This document shows positions 8,307 to 18,760 of a DNA stretch of 64,000 nucleotides, in pieces. The notes beneath the pieces are model-generated. The model made no database searches and was not told the DNA's origin. It worked only from the letters and a program-made list of their open reading frames with translations. The position numbers and the translations under genes were made by a program. Within the stretch, counting starts at the first letter, position 1. Each line of letters opens with the position of its first letter. The DNA comes from Porphyromonadaceae bacterium (GTDB lineage Bacteria > Bacteroidota > Bacteroidia > Bacteroidales > Dysgonomonadaceae), in assembly GCA_021372865.1 (NCBI GenBank), contig JAJFTO010000019.1, positions 1 to 64,000 of the forward strand, read 5' to 3'.

Positions 8307-9416
8307 ATGGTGAAATTTCTTGATATTCAAAAAATAACGCAGAAGTATGAGAATGAAATCCATCATTCTATCTCTCGGATTGTTGATTCGGGCTGGTACC
8401 TGCTGGGTGAGGAAACGGCTGAATTTGAAAAGAATTATGCCCTATTTATCGGAACCGAGCACTGCATAGGCGTTGCTAACGGATTGGATGCGCTACGCAT
8501 AATTCTGCGTGCTTATATGGAAATGGGAGCGATGAAGGAAGGCGATGAAATAATTGTTCCCGCCAATACTTTTATTGCCTCAATTATTGCCATAACCGAC
8601 AACCGACTGGTTCCTGTTCTGATTGAACCCTGTTTAACGACTTATCAGATTGACGACGAGAAAATCGAGGAGGCCATTACTCCCAGAACAAAAGGAATCA
8701 TGGTGGTGCATTTATACGGCAGATGTGGTTATACAGACAAAATAGCATTGTTGTGCCGAAAGTATAACCTGAAATTGATTGAGGACAACGCACAGGCGGC
8801 AGGATGCAAGTATCATGGAAAAACTACCGGGTCGCTGGGAGATGCTGCAGGCCATAGTTTCTATCCGGGCAAGAATCTGGGTGCACTGGGTGATGGCGGT
8901 GCCATCACTACCAACGATAGGTGTTTGGCAGAAAAGGCCAGGTCGCTGGGCAACTACGGGTCTGTCAGAAAGTATATTTTCGACTATCAGGGGTATAATA
9001 GCAGATTGGACGAAATTCAGGCAGCTGTATTGAACGTGAAGCTGAATCATCTTGAAAGTGACAATGAACGCAGAAAAGAGGTAGCACGACATTACCTGGA
9101 TCGTATTACCCAACCGGAAGTTATATTACCCGAGGTGAATGATTGGAATGCGCACGTATTTCATCTGTTTGTTATCCGTACTCCCAAACGAGATGAAATG
9201 TTGCGATTTCTGAACGATCATGGTGTGCAGGCACTGGTTCACTATCCAGTCCCACCCCATAGGCAAAAAGCATACAAGGAGCTGAATCATTTGCATTTAC
9301 CTGTAACAGAAAAAATTCACAAAGAGGTGTTGAGCTTACCAATAAGTCCGGTTGTTACCGATGAAGAGGTGGAAATGGTGGTTCGGGTTGTGAATTCATT
9401 TTGTTCACAGAATTGA
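8307..9416 (+). CDS. FdtB/QdtB-like PLP-dependent dTDP-sugar 3-aminotransferase
   Basis: 369 residues, full-length for the DegT/DnrJ/EryC1 family. The PLP-binding lysine is Lys189 in [16 protein letters not shown]; the upstream ED-N-AQ motif ([10 protein letters not shown], 158-166) holds the cofactor ring. The opening [18 protein letters not shown] and the [14 protein letters not shown] motif are typical of 3-ketosugar aminotransferases that make dTDP-3-amino-3,6-dideoxyhexoses from glutamate. Together with the isomerase and acetyltransferase it completes a pathway to dTDP-Fuc3NAc or dTDP-Qui3NAc, a building block for the polysaccharide. It starts 9 bp after the acetyltransferase gene. Confidence 0.9.
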   Translation: MVKFLDIQKITQKYENEIHHSISRIVDSGWYLLGEETAEFEKNYALFIGTEHCIGVANGLDALRIILRAYMEMGAMKEGDEIIVPANTFIASIIAITDNRLVPVLIEPCLTTYQIDDEKIEEAITPRTKGIMVVHLYGRCGYTDKIALLCRKYNLKLIEDNAQAAGCKYHGKTTGSLGDAAGHSFYPGKNLGALGDGGAITTNDRCLAEKARSLGNYGSVRKYIFDYQGYNSRLDEIQAAVLNVKLNHLESDNERRKEVARHYLDRITQPEVILPEVNDWNAHVFHLFVIRTPKRDEMLRFLNDHGVQALVHYPVPPHRQKAYKELNHLHLPVTEKIHKEVLSLPISPVVTDEEVEMVVRVVNSFCSQN

Positions 9417-9426
9417 AAAAAGATAG

Positions 9427-10926
9427 ATGACAGTACAGAAAAATTCATACCGGCAAATCATGAAGGCAACGTCGCTTTTTGGCGGAGTTCAGTTCTTTCA
9501 GATTTTAATTTCGGTAGTACGCTCAAAATTTATTGCGATACTACTGGGTCCATCCGGTATGGGAATTGTCGGACTGCTTACCTCTGCTACCGGTTTGGTA
9601 AGTGGAGTCACAAGCTTCGGCCTGGGAACGAGCGCAGTGAAGAATATTTCCGAAGCAAATGCTACAGGAGATGACGTTCGTGTATCTACTGTTATCTCCG
9701 TTTTACGCCGTCTGGTCTGGTACACCGGCTTGTTGGGCGCTTTGGTGACACTGCTACTGTCTCACTGGCTCAGTGCTGTCACTTTTGGAAACAGAGAATA
9801 CAGGCTGGCATTCGTGTGGATTTCAGTTACGTTGTTGTTCAACCAGTTGAGTTCCGGGGAATTGGTGTTGTTACAGGGATTGCGCCGGTTGCAGAATCTG
9901 GCAAAGGCCAATGTGTACGGCAGCCTGACCGGACTGCTTATTTCCATTCCTCTTTATTACCGGTTCGGTGTTCGAGGAATAGTACCGGTCATTATTATCA
10001 CATCGTTCATCACACTTTTCTTTTCGCGGTATTTCGCACGCAAGATCAAGACTGAAAAGACTGAAATTTCCAGACCGGCAATTTTAACAGAAGGGAAAAG
10101 TATGATTGTGATGGGAGTGATGATCAGTCTGAGTGGTTTAACCACGCTCGTTGCGACCTATCTGCTGCGCATCTTTATTAATCATGCAGGAAATGTGGCG
10201 GATGTAGGCCATTATTCGGCCGGATTCACCATCATCAATACGTACGTAGGGATGATCTTCACCGCCATGGGAACAGATTACTATCCGCGTTTATCAACAG
10301 TAGCAAACGACAATGTGCAATGTAAAGAGAGTATCAATCAGCAAGCTGAAATTGCCCTGCTTATTTTGGCTCCTATTCTCATCTTTTTCCTTGTATTCAT
10401 TAACTGGGCAGTAATTCTTTTGTATTCGACTCAATTTTTAGCAATTACCGGGATGGTTTATTGGGCTTCGTTGGGTATTTTCTTTAAAGCCGTGAGCTGG
10501 GCAGTTGCTTTTGTGTTTTTGGCAAAAGGAGACGGTAAGCTCTTCTTTTGGAATGAATTTGTTGGAAGCGTTTATTCTTTAATAATCAATATGATGGGAT
10601 ATTATCTGGGTGGACTGACCGGTTTGGGTTTTTCTTTCCTGATATCCTACATTCTATATTGTATACAGGTATTTATAATTGCGAAGATCAAGTATGATTT
10701 TTCATTCCATAAGGAAGTGGTCACTCTTTTTTTAATTCAGTTTCTGCTGGCTTTGGTGAGCTTTATTGTAGTGAACCTGATAGAATACCCATATAGCTAC
10801 CTGCCGGGGATTATGCTCATAGCTATATCCTCGTGGTATTCATTCAGGGAGTTGGAAAAAAGGATTGGCATAAGAGAGATGATTCGGGAATTTACGCAGA
10901 AAATCAAAAAAAACAGTTCATTATGA
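9427..10926 (+). CDS. Wzx-type polysaccharide flippase
   Basis: 499 residues and almost entirely hydrophobic, with about 12-14 predicted membrane helices. The N-terminus (MKATSLFGGVQFFQILISVVRSKFIAILLGPSGMG) is the hallmark of polysaccharide-biosynthesis flippases of the MATE/MVF clan. It is expected to move undecaprenyl-diphosphate-linked repeat units across the inner membrane. The stop codon overlaps the ATG of the following glycosyltransferase (ATGA at 10923-10926), so the two are probably translationally coupled. Substrate specificity cannot be read from the sequence. Confidence 0.9.
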   Translation: MTVQKNSYRQIMKATSLFGGVQFFQILISVVRSKFIAILLGPSGMGIVGLLTSATGLVSGVTSFGLGTSAVKNISEANATGDDVRVSTVISVLRRLVWYTGLLGALVTLLLSHWLSAVTFGNREYRLAFVWISVTLLFNQLSSGELVLLQGLRRLQNLAKANVYGSLTGLLISIPLYYRFGVRGIVPVIIITSFITLFFSRYFARKIKTEKTEISRPAILTEGKSMIVMGVMISLSGLTTLVATYLLRIFINHAGNVADVGHYSAGFTIINTYVGMIFTAMGTDYYPRLSTVANDNVQCKESINQQAEIALLILAPILIFFLVFINWAVILLYSTQFLAITGMVYWASLGIFFKAVSWAVAFVFLAKGDGKLFFWNEFVGSVYSLIINMMGYYLGGLTGLGFSFLISYILYCIQVFIIAKIKYDFSFHKEVVTLFLIQFLLALVSFIVVNLIEYPYSYLPGIMLIAISSWYSFRELEKRIGIREMIREFTQKIKKNSSL

Positions 10927-11834
10927 TTTCAGAGGATGCCACGTTGGTCTCGGTGATCATTATCACATATAACAGTGCCCGGTATGTGACAAAAACATTG
11001 GAAAGTGTGAAATCACAGACCTGGAAGCATATAGAGTTGATTGTAAGTGATGACTGCTCAACTGACGAGACTGTCATGATTTGCAGCGAATGGTTAAACA
11101 ATAACAGGCATCGTTTTGTCAACGCCCGATTAATTACTTCCGGTTGTAATACAGGTACTTCCGCAAATTGTAACAGAGGATTCAAATCAACTACCGGTGA
11201 ATGGATAAAAACCATATCCGGAGATGATATACTCCTGCCTGACTGTATTTCCGATAATTTGAACTATGCCGGTAATTCAAATGCCTCTTTTATTGTATCG
11301 GATATGTGTAAGATAGACGAAAACGGCATGCCTCTCGCAGACAATACGGGAAACGAAGGTTTGGCTTACTTTGTAAATTTTCCTACTGCAAGAAAACAAC
11401 TGAAGGCGTATGTCCGTTGGCCGGCTTTCTTAAATACTCCCACTTTCTTCTACAAAAAAGAAATCCTGGACCTTATTCATCTTTGTGACGAGGAGTTCAG
11501 AATCTACGAAGATATGACGGTTATTTACCGGATTACTGAAATGAATGTGAAGGTGCATTATATGAATAAGTTAACCGTAGGATACAGAGTCCATGCTGAC
11601 TCAGTTTCCAGGAGTAATAAATTGGAAGAAATCAGAACGGAAGAGGCACATAGGATATTTAAAAAATACCGGTCAAAACATCTGAATCTATTGAATCCTA
11701 TCGACTTGTCGATATATTATGAGTGTTGGCTGCGATTTAAATATAAAGGGTTTAAGGGACGGAAAGGAATTGTGATCCTGAACAAGTTAAGTCTATTTTA
11801 TTGGTGTTTACGACTAAGTGGAATTAGAAAATAG
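10923..11834 (+). CDS. Family 2 glycosyltransferase
   Basis: 303 residues from the ATG that overlaps the flippase stop; an upstream in-frame ATG at 10833 is rejected because it would add 30 residues without GT homology and overlap deep into the flippase gene. The GT-A fold is plain: VSVIIITYNSARYVTKTLES at the start, VSDDCSTDETV as the nucleotide-binding strand, and ISGDDILLPDC as the DxD-type region. It should transfer a sugar from an NDP donor to the growing lipid-linked repeat unit on the cytoplasmic face. Donor and linkage are unknown. Confidence 0.87.
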   Translation: MISEDATLVSVIIITYNSARYVTKTLESVKSQTWKHIELIVSDDCSTDETVMICSEWLNNNRHRFVNARLITSGCNTGTSANCNRGFKSTTGEWIKTISGDDILLPDCISDNLNYAGNSNASFIVSDMCKIDENGMPLADNTGNEGLAYFVNFPTARKQLKAYVRWPAFLNTPTFFYKKEILDLIHLCDEEFRIYEDMTVIYRITEMNVKVHYMNKLTVGYRVHADSVSRSNKLEEIRTEEAHRIFKKYRSKHLNLLNPIDLSIYYECWLRFKYKGFKGRKGIVILNKLSLFYWCLRLSGIRK

Positions 11835-11876
11835 TAAGTTTCTGATAATGTATAACAATTTAAATAACGGAACATT

Positions 11877-13172
11877 ATGCGTATTCTTTGGGTCACACAT
11901 GATCTGTTTGAAGCTTTTCTTCCCTATGTAAAAGGAAGGCCTACACTGGGAGGTTCGTGGATCGCTCCGTTGTTTTATCTTCTTCATAATGAACCCGACG
12001 TTAAATTGGGTTCAATTACACCGGTCCTCAACGGTGAAGCTCAAAAAAAAGAGATCGACAATATTATCTATTATTCTGTTCCTGTGATGAAAAATGAGAA
12101 TATCCGAAATATAAACCTTCGTCTTGCATCAGAATATCTGTGTGCCATAAACGATTTTAAGCCTGATATCATCCATGTGCATGGTACGGAAAAAAATTTT
12201 GGTCTTCTGCGAAAATTTATCGACGAATCAATCCCTGTCGTCTGCTCTATTCAGGGTATTGTCTCTCCCTGCTATGATAACCTGAAACATAGCGTGGCAA
12301 CTGTCAATATAAAAAAATACCGATCGATTAAAAACAGGTTGGGACGGGGAGGGGTGAATTTTGCTTTGCGAAAATGGAAACGTTACATCCTGATAGAGCG
12401 GGAAATATACAATATAAACAACTATTTTGTGGGTCGTACAATGTGGGACAGAGCACAATTGATGTCGTTAAATCCCGGAGCAGTCTATTTCCATGGAGAA
12501 GAGCTGCTGCGTGCAGAGTTTTACACAACAAAATGGGAGATTGACAATTGTGAACGCCACAGGATATTTGTTCCCTCTGCCGCATCACCCCTGAAAGGTT
12601 TCCATGTTCTGCTAAAAGCAGCTGCCATACTTAAACAGGATTATCCTGATGTGAAAATTGTAGCACCTTTGTCCACGATTCAGACGAAATCCCCCAAGTG
12701 GAAAGACTATCTGGTGTCTGAAGATTATGCAAATTACGTGAAAACTCAAATAAAAGAACTCGGATTGGAGGATCATGTTGTATTCAAAAAAAAGTTATCT
12801 GCATTCGAAATGGCTCATGAATATTGCAATGCACATGTATTTGTCTTACCTTCTTTTATTGAAAATAGTCCCAATTCGTTGGGAGAGAGTATGATGGTTG
12901 GGGTTCCATCTGTGGCTTGTGCAGTAGGTGGAGTGTCCTCTATCGTGAAAGATAACGAGAGTTCGCTACTGTTCTCTCCGGGAGATCACGCTTATTTGGC
13001 ATTTCAGATAAAACGTATTTTTTCTGATGATGCATTGGCGGAGAAAATTGGTCGTGAAGCCCGGATGATCGCTCAGAAGCGTCATCATATCGAGCATACA
13101 ATCAGGCAATACATGTCAATTTATTCCAGCATAATCGATCAACATCATGAAAATATTGCATGTGCTCTATGA
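11877..13172 (+). CDS. Family 4 glycosyltransferase
   Basis: 431 residues with a GT-B architecture. The N-terminal half begins MRILWVTHDLFEAFLPYVKG, and the C-terminal Glycos_transf_1 domain carries the segment ADRIFVPSAASPLKG-like (HRIFVPSAASPLKGFHVLLKAA). The donor-binding EX7E-like region is FVLPSFIENSPNSLGESMMV (about residues 322-341). The last 26 bp overlap the next glycosyltransferase gene. It probably adds one sugar of the repeat unit. Donor specificity is not predictable. Confidence 0.85.
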   Translation: MRILWVTHDLFEAFLPYVKGRPTLGGSWIAPLFYLLHNEPDVKLGSITPVLNGEAQKKEIDNIIYYSVPVMKNENIRNINLRLASEYLCAINDFKPDIIHVHGTEKNFGLLRKFIDESIPVVCSIQGIVSPCYDNLKHSVATVNIKKYRSIKNRLGRGGVNFALRKWKRYILIEREIYNINNYFVGRTMWDRAQLMSLNPGAVYFHGEELLRAEFYTTKWEIDNCERHRIFVPSAASPLKGFHVLLKAAAILKQDYPDVKIVAPLSTIQTKSPKWKDYLVSEDYANYVKTQIKELGLEDHVVFKKKLSAFEMAHEYCNAHVFVLPSFIENSPNSLGESMMVGVPSVACAVGGVSSIVKDNESSLLFSPGDHAYLAFQIKRIFSDDALAEKIGREARMIAQKRHHIEHTIRQYMSIYSSIIDQHHENIACAL

Positions 13173-14256
13173 GCTAAAATTTTCGGGCGCTGAGATAATG
13201 TATGTGGATGCAGCCCCTCTTTTTCAGGAAAGAGGGTGTGATCTTACCGTCATGGCTACGGCTGCAAACCCCGGTGAATATGCATCGCATTTCAGGCAAG
13301 CCGGATTCGAAGTGGTTCATTGCCCTTACCCCAGAGGCTGGAGGATAACAGCGCGCATCCGATTTTACTCACAATTTATTCATTTTTTGAAAAAAGAGCA
13401 ATTCGATGTCGTTCACATTCACGTGAATGCTTTCATGTGGGCATTGGCTTTCTGTACGTGGGTGTCCGGAAAACGTTCCGTATATACGTTTCACAGTGTT
13501 TTTCCCTCTCATCGTTATAGCTATCTGTATCATGTTTTTCAACGTTGGTCCGCCAAAAATATTTTTGGATGCAGATTTCAAACTATAAGTGATTCTGTTT
13601 ATGAACACGAACAGTCCTACTACCATAATCAAACAAAGAAAGTGTATAACTGGTATGGGGCTCATCGTTTTTTCCCTTCGCTAAACGGCGAAAAAAAACA
13701 AATCAGAGAAGCCTTGGATATTCCACAGGAAGCTCTGGTACTTATTTCAGTAGGAAGTTGCAGCGAGATTAAAAGACATTCCGAAATAATAAAAGCACTC
13801 CCCTATATTGTACGAGAGCATCCTTCTGTAGTGTACCTTCACCTGGGAGAAGGAGATATTGAAACAAAAGAGAAGGAGCTTGCAACTGAATTGGGTGTCA
13901 GTACACATGTCAGATTTTATGGTAACAGGCATGATGTCAGGAAGTTTTTGGTGGCATCAGACATTTATCTTATGACAAGTAAATTCGAGGGAATCTCCCT
14001 TACAACAATTGAGGCCATGGCGTGCGGTATCCCCGCCATACTTTATGATGTAGCCGGATTGAGGGACTTTAATAAAAACGGGGAAAACAGTTGTCTTATT
14101 CCCGAAGATCATCAATTGCTGGCTAAGACAGTAATCGAACTATACTCCAACCATGAGATTTCAGAAAGGTTTTCGGCCAATGCCAAAGAGTTGGTCGATA
14201 AAACCTACCATATGGAAAAAAATGTGCCGGTGATATTTACTCTTTATAACCAGTGA
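13147..14256 (+). CDS. Family 4 glycosyltransferase
   Basis: 369 residues, GT-B fold. Starts MKILHVLYELKFSGAEIMYVDAA, the classic glycine-containing acceptor-side motif (SGAE) of GT4 enzymes. The C-terminal donor domain includes LISVGSCSEIKRHSEIIKAL and DIYLMTSKFEGISLTTIEAM with the EX7E-type glutamates (E in KFEGI and E in TIEAM). It overlaps the previous gene by 26 bp and is followed after 3 bp by the polymerase gene, so it belongs to the same transcript. Confidence 0.87.
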   Translation: MKILHVLYELKFSGAEIMYVDAAPLFQERGCDLTVMATAANPGEYASHFRQAGFEVVHCPYPRGWRITARIRFYSQFIHFLKKEQFDVVHIHVNAFMWALAFCTWVSGKRSVYTFHSVFPSHRYSYLYHVFQRWSAKNIFGCRFQTISDSVYEHEQSYYHNQTKKVYNWYGAHRFFPSLNGEKKQIREALDIPQEALVLISVGSCSEIKRHSEIIKALPYIVREHPSVVYLHLGEGDIETKEKELATELGVSTHVRFYGNRHDVRKFLVASDIYLMTSKFEGISLTTIEAMACGIPAILYDVAGLRDFNKNGENSCLIPEDHQLLAKTVIELYSNHEISERFSANAKELVDKTYHMEKNVPVIFTLYNQ

Positions 14257-14259
14257 AAA

Positions 14260-15630
14260 ATGAAAAAAGTAAATGTGAACAAACAGATAGTGGGTCATCT
14301 GATTCCCGTATCGATTCTTTTAATGACTATTTACACCGTGTTGCCTTATATAAAGCCGGGAATTCCGGTCATCTCCTCTTTCGATAACACAACACTGTGG
14401 TGGGGTATTTCATTTTTGATTCTAGTGGTATTTTTCTTTTCCCGGTATTATTTTTTCGATAAAACGAACGAAGACAATATGCTCATAGTCTGGATATACC
14501 TGCTGTGGAATGTAGTATGCATAACAAGAGGTATGTTTGAAGCAGAATTGTATTGGGACTGGAAAGGATTGATAAGCAACGCGATGGCTCTTATGTTGCC
14601 CATCGTCATGTTTTCCGCCACCAACAAGATTGTGGTACAGTCGCTCTTTGTTTTTTATGTAAAATATGCCTTGCCGTTGTTCGTGTTGTTTGGCCTGATC
14701 ATCAGAACCGATGCTTTTGGTTTTTACCTGATGCCAGTGACTGTCATGATCCTGTTTTTTCCGGCATTTACCGTGCGTCAGAGATTCTTTATTCTGCTGC
14801 TTACTGTTGTAGTTATATTTTCCGACTTCGGTGCCAGGAGCAATATCCTGAAGTTTGGCGTGCCATTTATTATCCTGGCCATTTACTATCTGAAAGAGAA
14901 GATCAGTGTCAGAGTTATTGAAATTGCCCGTGTTTCATTGTTTATTGCTCCGGTACTTTTTTTTGTACTGGGAGTGACCCATGTATTTAACGTATTTAAT
15001 ATGAACGAATATATCAAAGGCGATTATGTTGCTGTGGGCACCGATAATGAGGGTAACCGTGTGGAAATGAGTGCTACTGCCGATACAAGGACTTTTATTT
15101 ATATTGAGGTGTTGGAGTCGGCCATCAACAACAATTATTGGTTGTTGGGCAGAACACCCGCGAGAGGAAATGATTCCAATACATTCGGTGTGCTGGCAGC
15201 CGAATTAACGGGTAGAAACGAACGACTTGCCAACGAAATAGGGTTAGCCAATGTATTTACATGGACGGGGGTAATGGGAGTGATTCTCTATTTTCTGATA
15301 TTCTTCAGAGCATCTTATCTGGCGGTAAACAGATCAAAGAACATCTATATAAAGATGTTGGGCGTTTTCATTGCTTTTCGATGGCTCTTTTCGTGGATTG
15401 AAGATGTGAATAACTTCACCGTAAATTACTTTATGTTGATGATTATTCTGGGGATCTGTTTTTCTCATTCGTTCAGAAAAATGACAAATAATGAAATTGT
15501 GGTGTGGGCGAGAGGAATATTTGACGTGCGGTTTATTCGTTTTCAATACGCTATGACGAAGAAGAACGAATACGACATTAACTTGAACATGAAGCCGATA
15601 GCCGAGGAGAATGAAAAAATTATCGTATGA
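14260..15630 (+). CDS. Wzy-like O-antigen/capsule polymerase
   Basis: 456 residues with about ten to twelve hydrophobic segments and one long hydrophilic loop (roughly residues 245-330: NMNEYIKGDYVAVGTDNE, then LGRTPARGNDSNTFG). This is the layout of Wzy polymerases and O-antigen ligases, which are too divergent for a residue-level call. Placement between glycosyltransferases, in a locus that has a flippase and Wza/Wzc but otherwise lacks a polymerase, supports a Wzy role: periplasmic joining of flipped repeat units. An O-antigen ligase is the alternative. The stop overlaps the next ATG (ATGA at 15627-15630). Confidence 0.78.
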   Translation: MKKVNVNKQIVGHLIPVSILLMTIYTVLPYIKPGIPVISSFDNTTLWWGISFLILVVFFFSRYYFFDKTNEDNMLIVWIYLLWNVVCITRGMFEAELYWDWKGLISNAMALMLPIVMFSATNKIVVQSLFVFYVKYALPLFVLFGLIIRTDAFGFYLMPVTVMILFFPAFTVRQRFFILLLTVVVIFSDFGARSNILKFGVPFIILAIYYLKEKISVRVIEIARVSLFIAPVLFFVLGVTHVFNVFNMNEYIKGDYVAVGTDNEGNRVEMSATADTRTFIYIEVLESAINNNYWLLGRTPARGNDSNTFGVLAAELTGRNERLANEIGLANVFTWTGVMGVILYFLIFFRASYLAVNRSKNIYIKMLGVFIAFRWLFSWIEDVNNFTVNYFMLMIILGICFSHSFRKMTNNEIVVWARGIFDVRFIRFQYAMTKKNEYDINLNMKPIAEENEKIIV

Positions 15631-16496
15631 ACATAAAGAGTGTAGCGGCATTGATTACATGCCACAACAGAAGGGAAAAAACAATTGCTTGTCTGGAATC
15701 ATTACAGCGGGCAGAGGTTCCTCCTGCATATCGGATCGACGTCTATTTGACCGATGACGGTTCCACCGATGGAACCGGCAATGCAGTGAGAGAACAGTTT
15801 CCACATGTCAATCTGATACAAGGTAACGGGAATATGTTTTGGGCTGGCGGCATGCGCTTGGCATGGAAAACCGCCCTGGACAGGAAAAAGTATGATGCCT
15901 TTCTGCTGATCAACGACGATGTGATATTGCACCGGAATTTTATTTGGAATTTATTGAAGGCAGAGACATATTCACTGTCGGAAACGGGCATGAAGGGAAT
16001 ATATACAGGAGCTACAGTTGACGGAGCTACGGGCGAGGTAACGTACGGCGGGTCAACGATCATACGAAACCACCTCATTGTGACCATGCAGAAACTTGCG
16101 CTGGCTTCTTATCCTCAACAGTGCGACCTGGCTAACGCCAATATTCTGTGGGTCAGTGGTTATGTGGTGGACAGGATCGGTATTTTTGAAGAACGGTATA
16201 CCCACGGAATTGCCGATTACGATTACTCCCTAAGAGCGCTAAAGAGGAATATTCCATTATGGCTGGCACCCGGTGTTTGTGGTATATGTGAGCACAATCG
16301 CGGGAAAAACTGGAAAACCGGCGTATCTCTGAAAGAAAGAATCCGTTGGATGAAAAGTCCGAAGGGACTTGCATACAGCGAATATCTGTTTTACATAAAG
16401 AAGCATTTTCCGGCATACCTTCCTTATTCATTTATTATGATGTGGATGAAGATCCTCTTTCCTTTTGTTTGGGATCGATTTAAAAAGACGGCGTGA
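15627..16496 (+). CDS. Family 2 glycosyltransferase (rhamnosyltransferase-like)
   Basis: 289 residues. The GT-A motifs are VAALITCHNRREKTIACLES, VYLTDDGSTDGTGNAV and the LLINDDVILH region; the segment QGNGNMFWAGGMRLAWKTAL is typical of the WbbL/RfbN-like GT2 subfamily often annotated as rhamnosyltransferase or N-acetylglucosaminyl-diphosphoundecaprenol glycosyltransferase. The sugar donor cannot be assigned; dTDP-linked or GDP-linked deoxysugars are reasonable guesses given the neighbours. The gene is coupled to the polymerase by a 4-bp overlap. Confidence 0.86.
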   Translation: MNIKSVAALITCHNRREKTIACLESLQRAEVPPAYRIDVYLTDDGSTDGTGNAVREQFPHVNLIQGNGNMFWAGGMRLAWKTALDRKKYDAFLLINDDVILHRNFIWNLLKAETYSLSETGMKGIYTGATVDGATGEVTYGGSTIIRNHLIVTMQKLALASYPQQCDLANANILWVSGYVVDRIGIFEERYTHGIADYDYSLRALKRNIPLWLAPGVCGICEHNRGKNWKTGVSLKERIRWMKSPKGLAYSEYLFYIKKHFPAYLPYSFIMMWMKILFPFVWDRFKKTA

Positions 16497-16519
16497 ACAA
16501 TTCAATAGATAACAATGCA

Positions 16520-17641
16520 ATGAAAAAAATATTTCAACTCATATCATCTATTCAGTTGGGAGGAGCAGAAATAATTGCTTTTCACCTGTCGGAGTATGGC
16601 AGCAACTTATCCCATTCTACAGAGATTTCCGTCGTAGAGTTGTACCGGACAAAAAACAGTTATGCCGATCACAAAAGAAAAGAGTTAGAGCGTAAAAATA
16701 TACGGATCATCACTCTGCATAGAGGCTCCAAGCGGGGAAGCCTTCTTTTTGGCCCCCTTCACCTGTTTTTTCTTATTCTGAAAGAGAAGCCTTCCATCAT
16801 TCACTCCCATACGGATCTGCCTGATTTCGTTTTGGCTGTTGCCATAAGAATTCTCACTCTGTTCAGAATTAAAACGCCGGAGGTTGTTCGTACAATACAC
16901 AACACTCAGTTATGGCGAACTCATCATAAAATGGGTAGGATTGCCGAGTCGGCCTATGGAAATGAGCCGGTTGCAGCGGTCTCTTCATACGCGATGGTGG
17001 CTTACGAACAATTAAGAAAGAAATACCGGCTGCCACTTTCCCCGAACAGGCAGATAATTTATAACGGATGTGCCGTTCCTCAACAATGTCCCCATCCGTT
17101 TAAAATAAACAAAGAAAAAATAAATATTGCCTTTTGCGGGCGTTTTGAAGATTATAAAGGGATGGAAACACTCATATCGGCAATACCGGAGGTCGGCCGG
17201 TTATACCCCGGTAGTTTCCTGTTTCACCTTATAGGGGACGGAACCTATAAAAAACAATTGCTCCAGCTTTCGCAACAAAGGAGCGATGTATTGCTATACG
17301 ATCCCGTTCCCGATGTTTCCACCATGTTTTATGCATTCGATTTTCTGTTCATGCCTTCTCATTTTGAGGGGTTGACACTGATATCGATCGAAGCCTCATT
17401 TTCCGGAGTTCCGGTCATTGCCTCCTTTGCTCCGGGGCTCGACGAGACATTGCCGGAAAATTGGCCACTTAAATTTCATCTTGAGAGGCAGGAGGAGTTA
17501 TACGTAATTTTTGAAAAGATAAAGGAGCATCTTTACAACATAAAGAAACTTCGGAAAATGGCATTTGATTTTGCAATGATGAAATTCTCCATGAATAAAA
17601 TGATTGAATCCTATGCTCGATTATACACCAAAATGTTATGA
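16520..17641 (+). CDS. Family 4 glycosyltransferase
   Basis: About 373 residues from the ATG at 16520 (MKKIFQLISSIQLGGAEI, a typical GT4 beginning). A GTG at 16493 overlapping the upstream stop would add nine residues and cannot be excluded. The donor half has INIAFCGRFEDYKGMETLIS and DFLFMPSHFEGLTLISIEAS with EX7E-type glutamates. GT-B enzymes of this kind use NDP-sugars at the inner membrane. The stop overlaps the next ATG (ATGA at 17638-17641), continuing the coupled gene chain. Confidence 0.86.
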   Translation: MKKIFQLISSIQLGGAEIIAFHLSEYGSNLSHSTEISVVELYRTKNSYADHKRKELERKNIRIITLHRGSKRGSLLFGPLHLFFLILKEKPSIIHSHTDLPDFVLAVAIRILTLFRIKTPEVVRTIHNTQLWRTHHKMGRIAESAYGNEPVAAVSSYAMVAYEQLRKKYRLPLSPNRQIIYNGCAVPQQCPHPFKINKEKINIAFCGRFEDYKGMETLISAIPEVGRLYPGSFLFHLIGDGTYKKQLLQLSQQRSDVLLYDPVPDVSTMFYAFDFLFMPSHFEGLTLISIEASFSGVPVIASFAPGLDETLPENWPLKFHLERQEELYVIFEKIKEHLYNIKKLRKMAFDFAMMKFSMNKMIESYARLYTKML

Positions 17642-18747
17642 AATCTGAACGAAAAGAGATATTATACCTGTTGCATCTGCCGCCCCCTGTGCACGGTTCA
17701 TCGGTAGTTGGGGAACAGATTAAAGGAAGCAGACTGATAAATGATGCATTCAGGGGAAAATATATCAATCTTATATTGTCGCGGAAGGTGAATGAGAGCG
17801 GAAAAACGAACCTTGTGAAGATAGTCCGGCTTATGAAAATATGGTTAACATTACTCGGCACGTTAATCAGGCACAAGCCTCATCTCTGTTATTATGCACT
17901 GACCACTACCGGACCCGGCTTTCGTAAAGATGTAATCCTAATTGCCCTGTTGCGTTTGTTCCACACTAAAATTATCTACCATATTCATAACAGAGGCATA
18001 ATAAACGAAAAAAACAACAGGCTGAATGACCTGTTTTATCGGTTCGTATTTAACCAAGCTCCGGTGATACTTCTCTCCAGGCATCTTTATTACGACGTAG
18101 AAGCATATGTGCCAGAGTCGAATGTGTATTATTGTGCTAATGGTATAAGTGATTGCCAGCCCCGGATAGCCTTTCTGTCCAAAACCGGGAACATGCCTTT
18201 CAGGATACTTTTCTTCTCGAACCTGATGAGGGAGAAGGGGGTTTTTATTTTGGTGGAAGCTTGCAAGATCCTTTTGGAAAAAGGATATCATTTTCAATGT
18301 GAACTTGTAGGAGGAGAAAGCGATGTTACCGAAAAGGGACTTACCGACTTCGCTGGGAGTATGGGACTTGACGGGCATGTAAAATATCTGGGAAAGAGGT
18401 ATGGAAAACTGAAGGAGATGGTGTTTGAAGAGGCCGATATTTTTGTACTTCCTTCGCGTTGCGATTGTTTTCCCCTGGTAATACTGGAGGCCATGCAACA
18501 CAGGTTGCCTGTAATCTCATATGCTGTGGGCGGTATACCGGAAATAGTGGACGATGGCGTTACCGGCTACCTGCTCCACCCTCACAATGATGCAAATGAT
18601 CTGGCCGAACGGATTGAAAGCCTGATTCAGAATCCTTCCTTGAGGGAGGAAATGGGGACAAACGGAAGAGTGAAGTACGAGAATTTCTTTACGAAGAGAA
18701 TTTTTGAGCGGAGGTTGCTATCAATATTACAAGATGTTATCAATTAA
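17638..18747 (+). CDS. Family 4 glycosyltransferase
   Basis: 369 residues. An N-terminal HLPPPVHGSSVVGEQIKGS motif is characteristic of a GT4 subgroup in Bacteroidota polysaccharide loci. The C-terminal domain has FRILFFSNLMREKGVFILVE and DIFVLPSRCDCFPLVILEAM; the first position of the usual EX7E motif is not Glu (CDCFPLVILE), a variation seen in some GT4 enzymes. It should act on a lipid-linked intermediate in the cytoplasm. It is translationally coupled to the previous glycosyltransferase. Confidence 0.85.
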   Translation: MKSERKEILYLLHLPPPVHGSSVVGEQIKGSRLINDAFRGKYINLILSRKVNESGKTNLVKIVRLMKIWLTLLGTLIRHKPHLCYYALTTTGPGFRKDVILIALLRLFHTKIIYHIHNRGIINEKNNRLNDLFYRFVFNQAPVILLSRHLYYDVEAYVPESNVYYCANGISDCQPRIAFLSKTGNMPFRILFFSNLMREKGVFILVEACKILLEKGYHFQCELVGGESDVTEKGLTDFAGSMGLDGHVKYLGKRYGKLKEMVFEEADIFVLPSRCDCFPLVILEAMQHRLPVISYAVGGIPEIVDDGVTGYLLHPHNDANDLAERIESLIQNPSLREEMGTNGRVKYENFFTKRIFERRLLSILQDVIN

Positions 18748-18760
18748 AAAAAGAAGTACA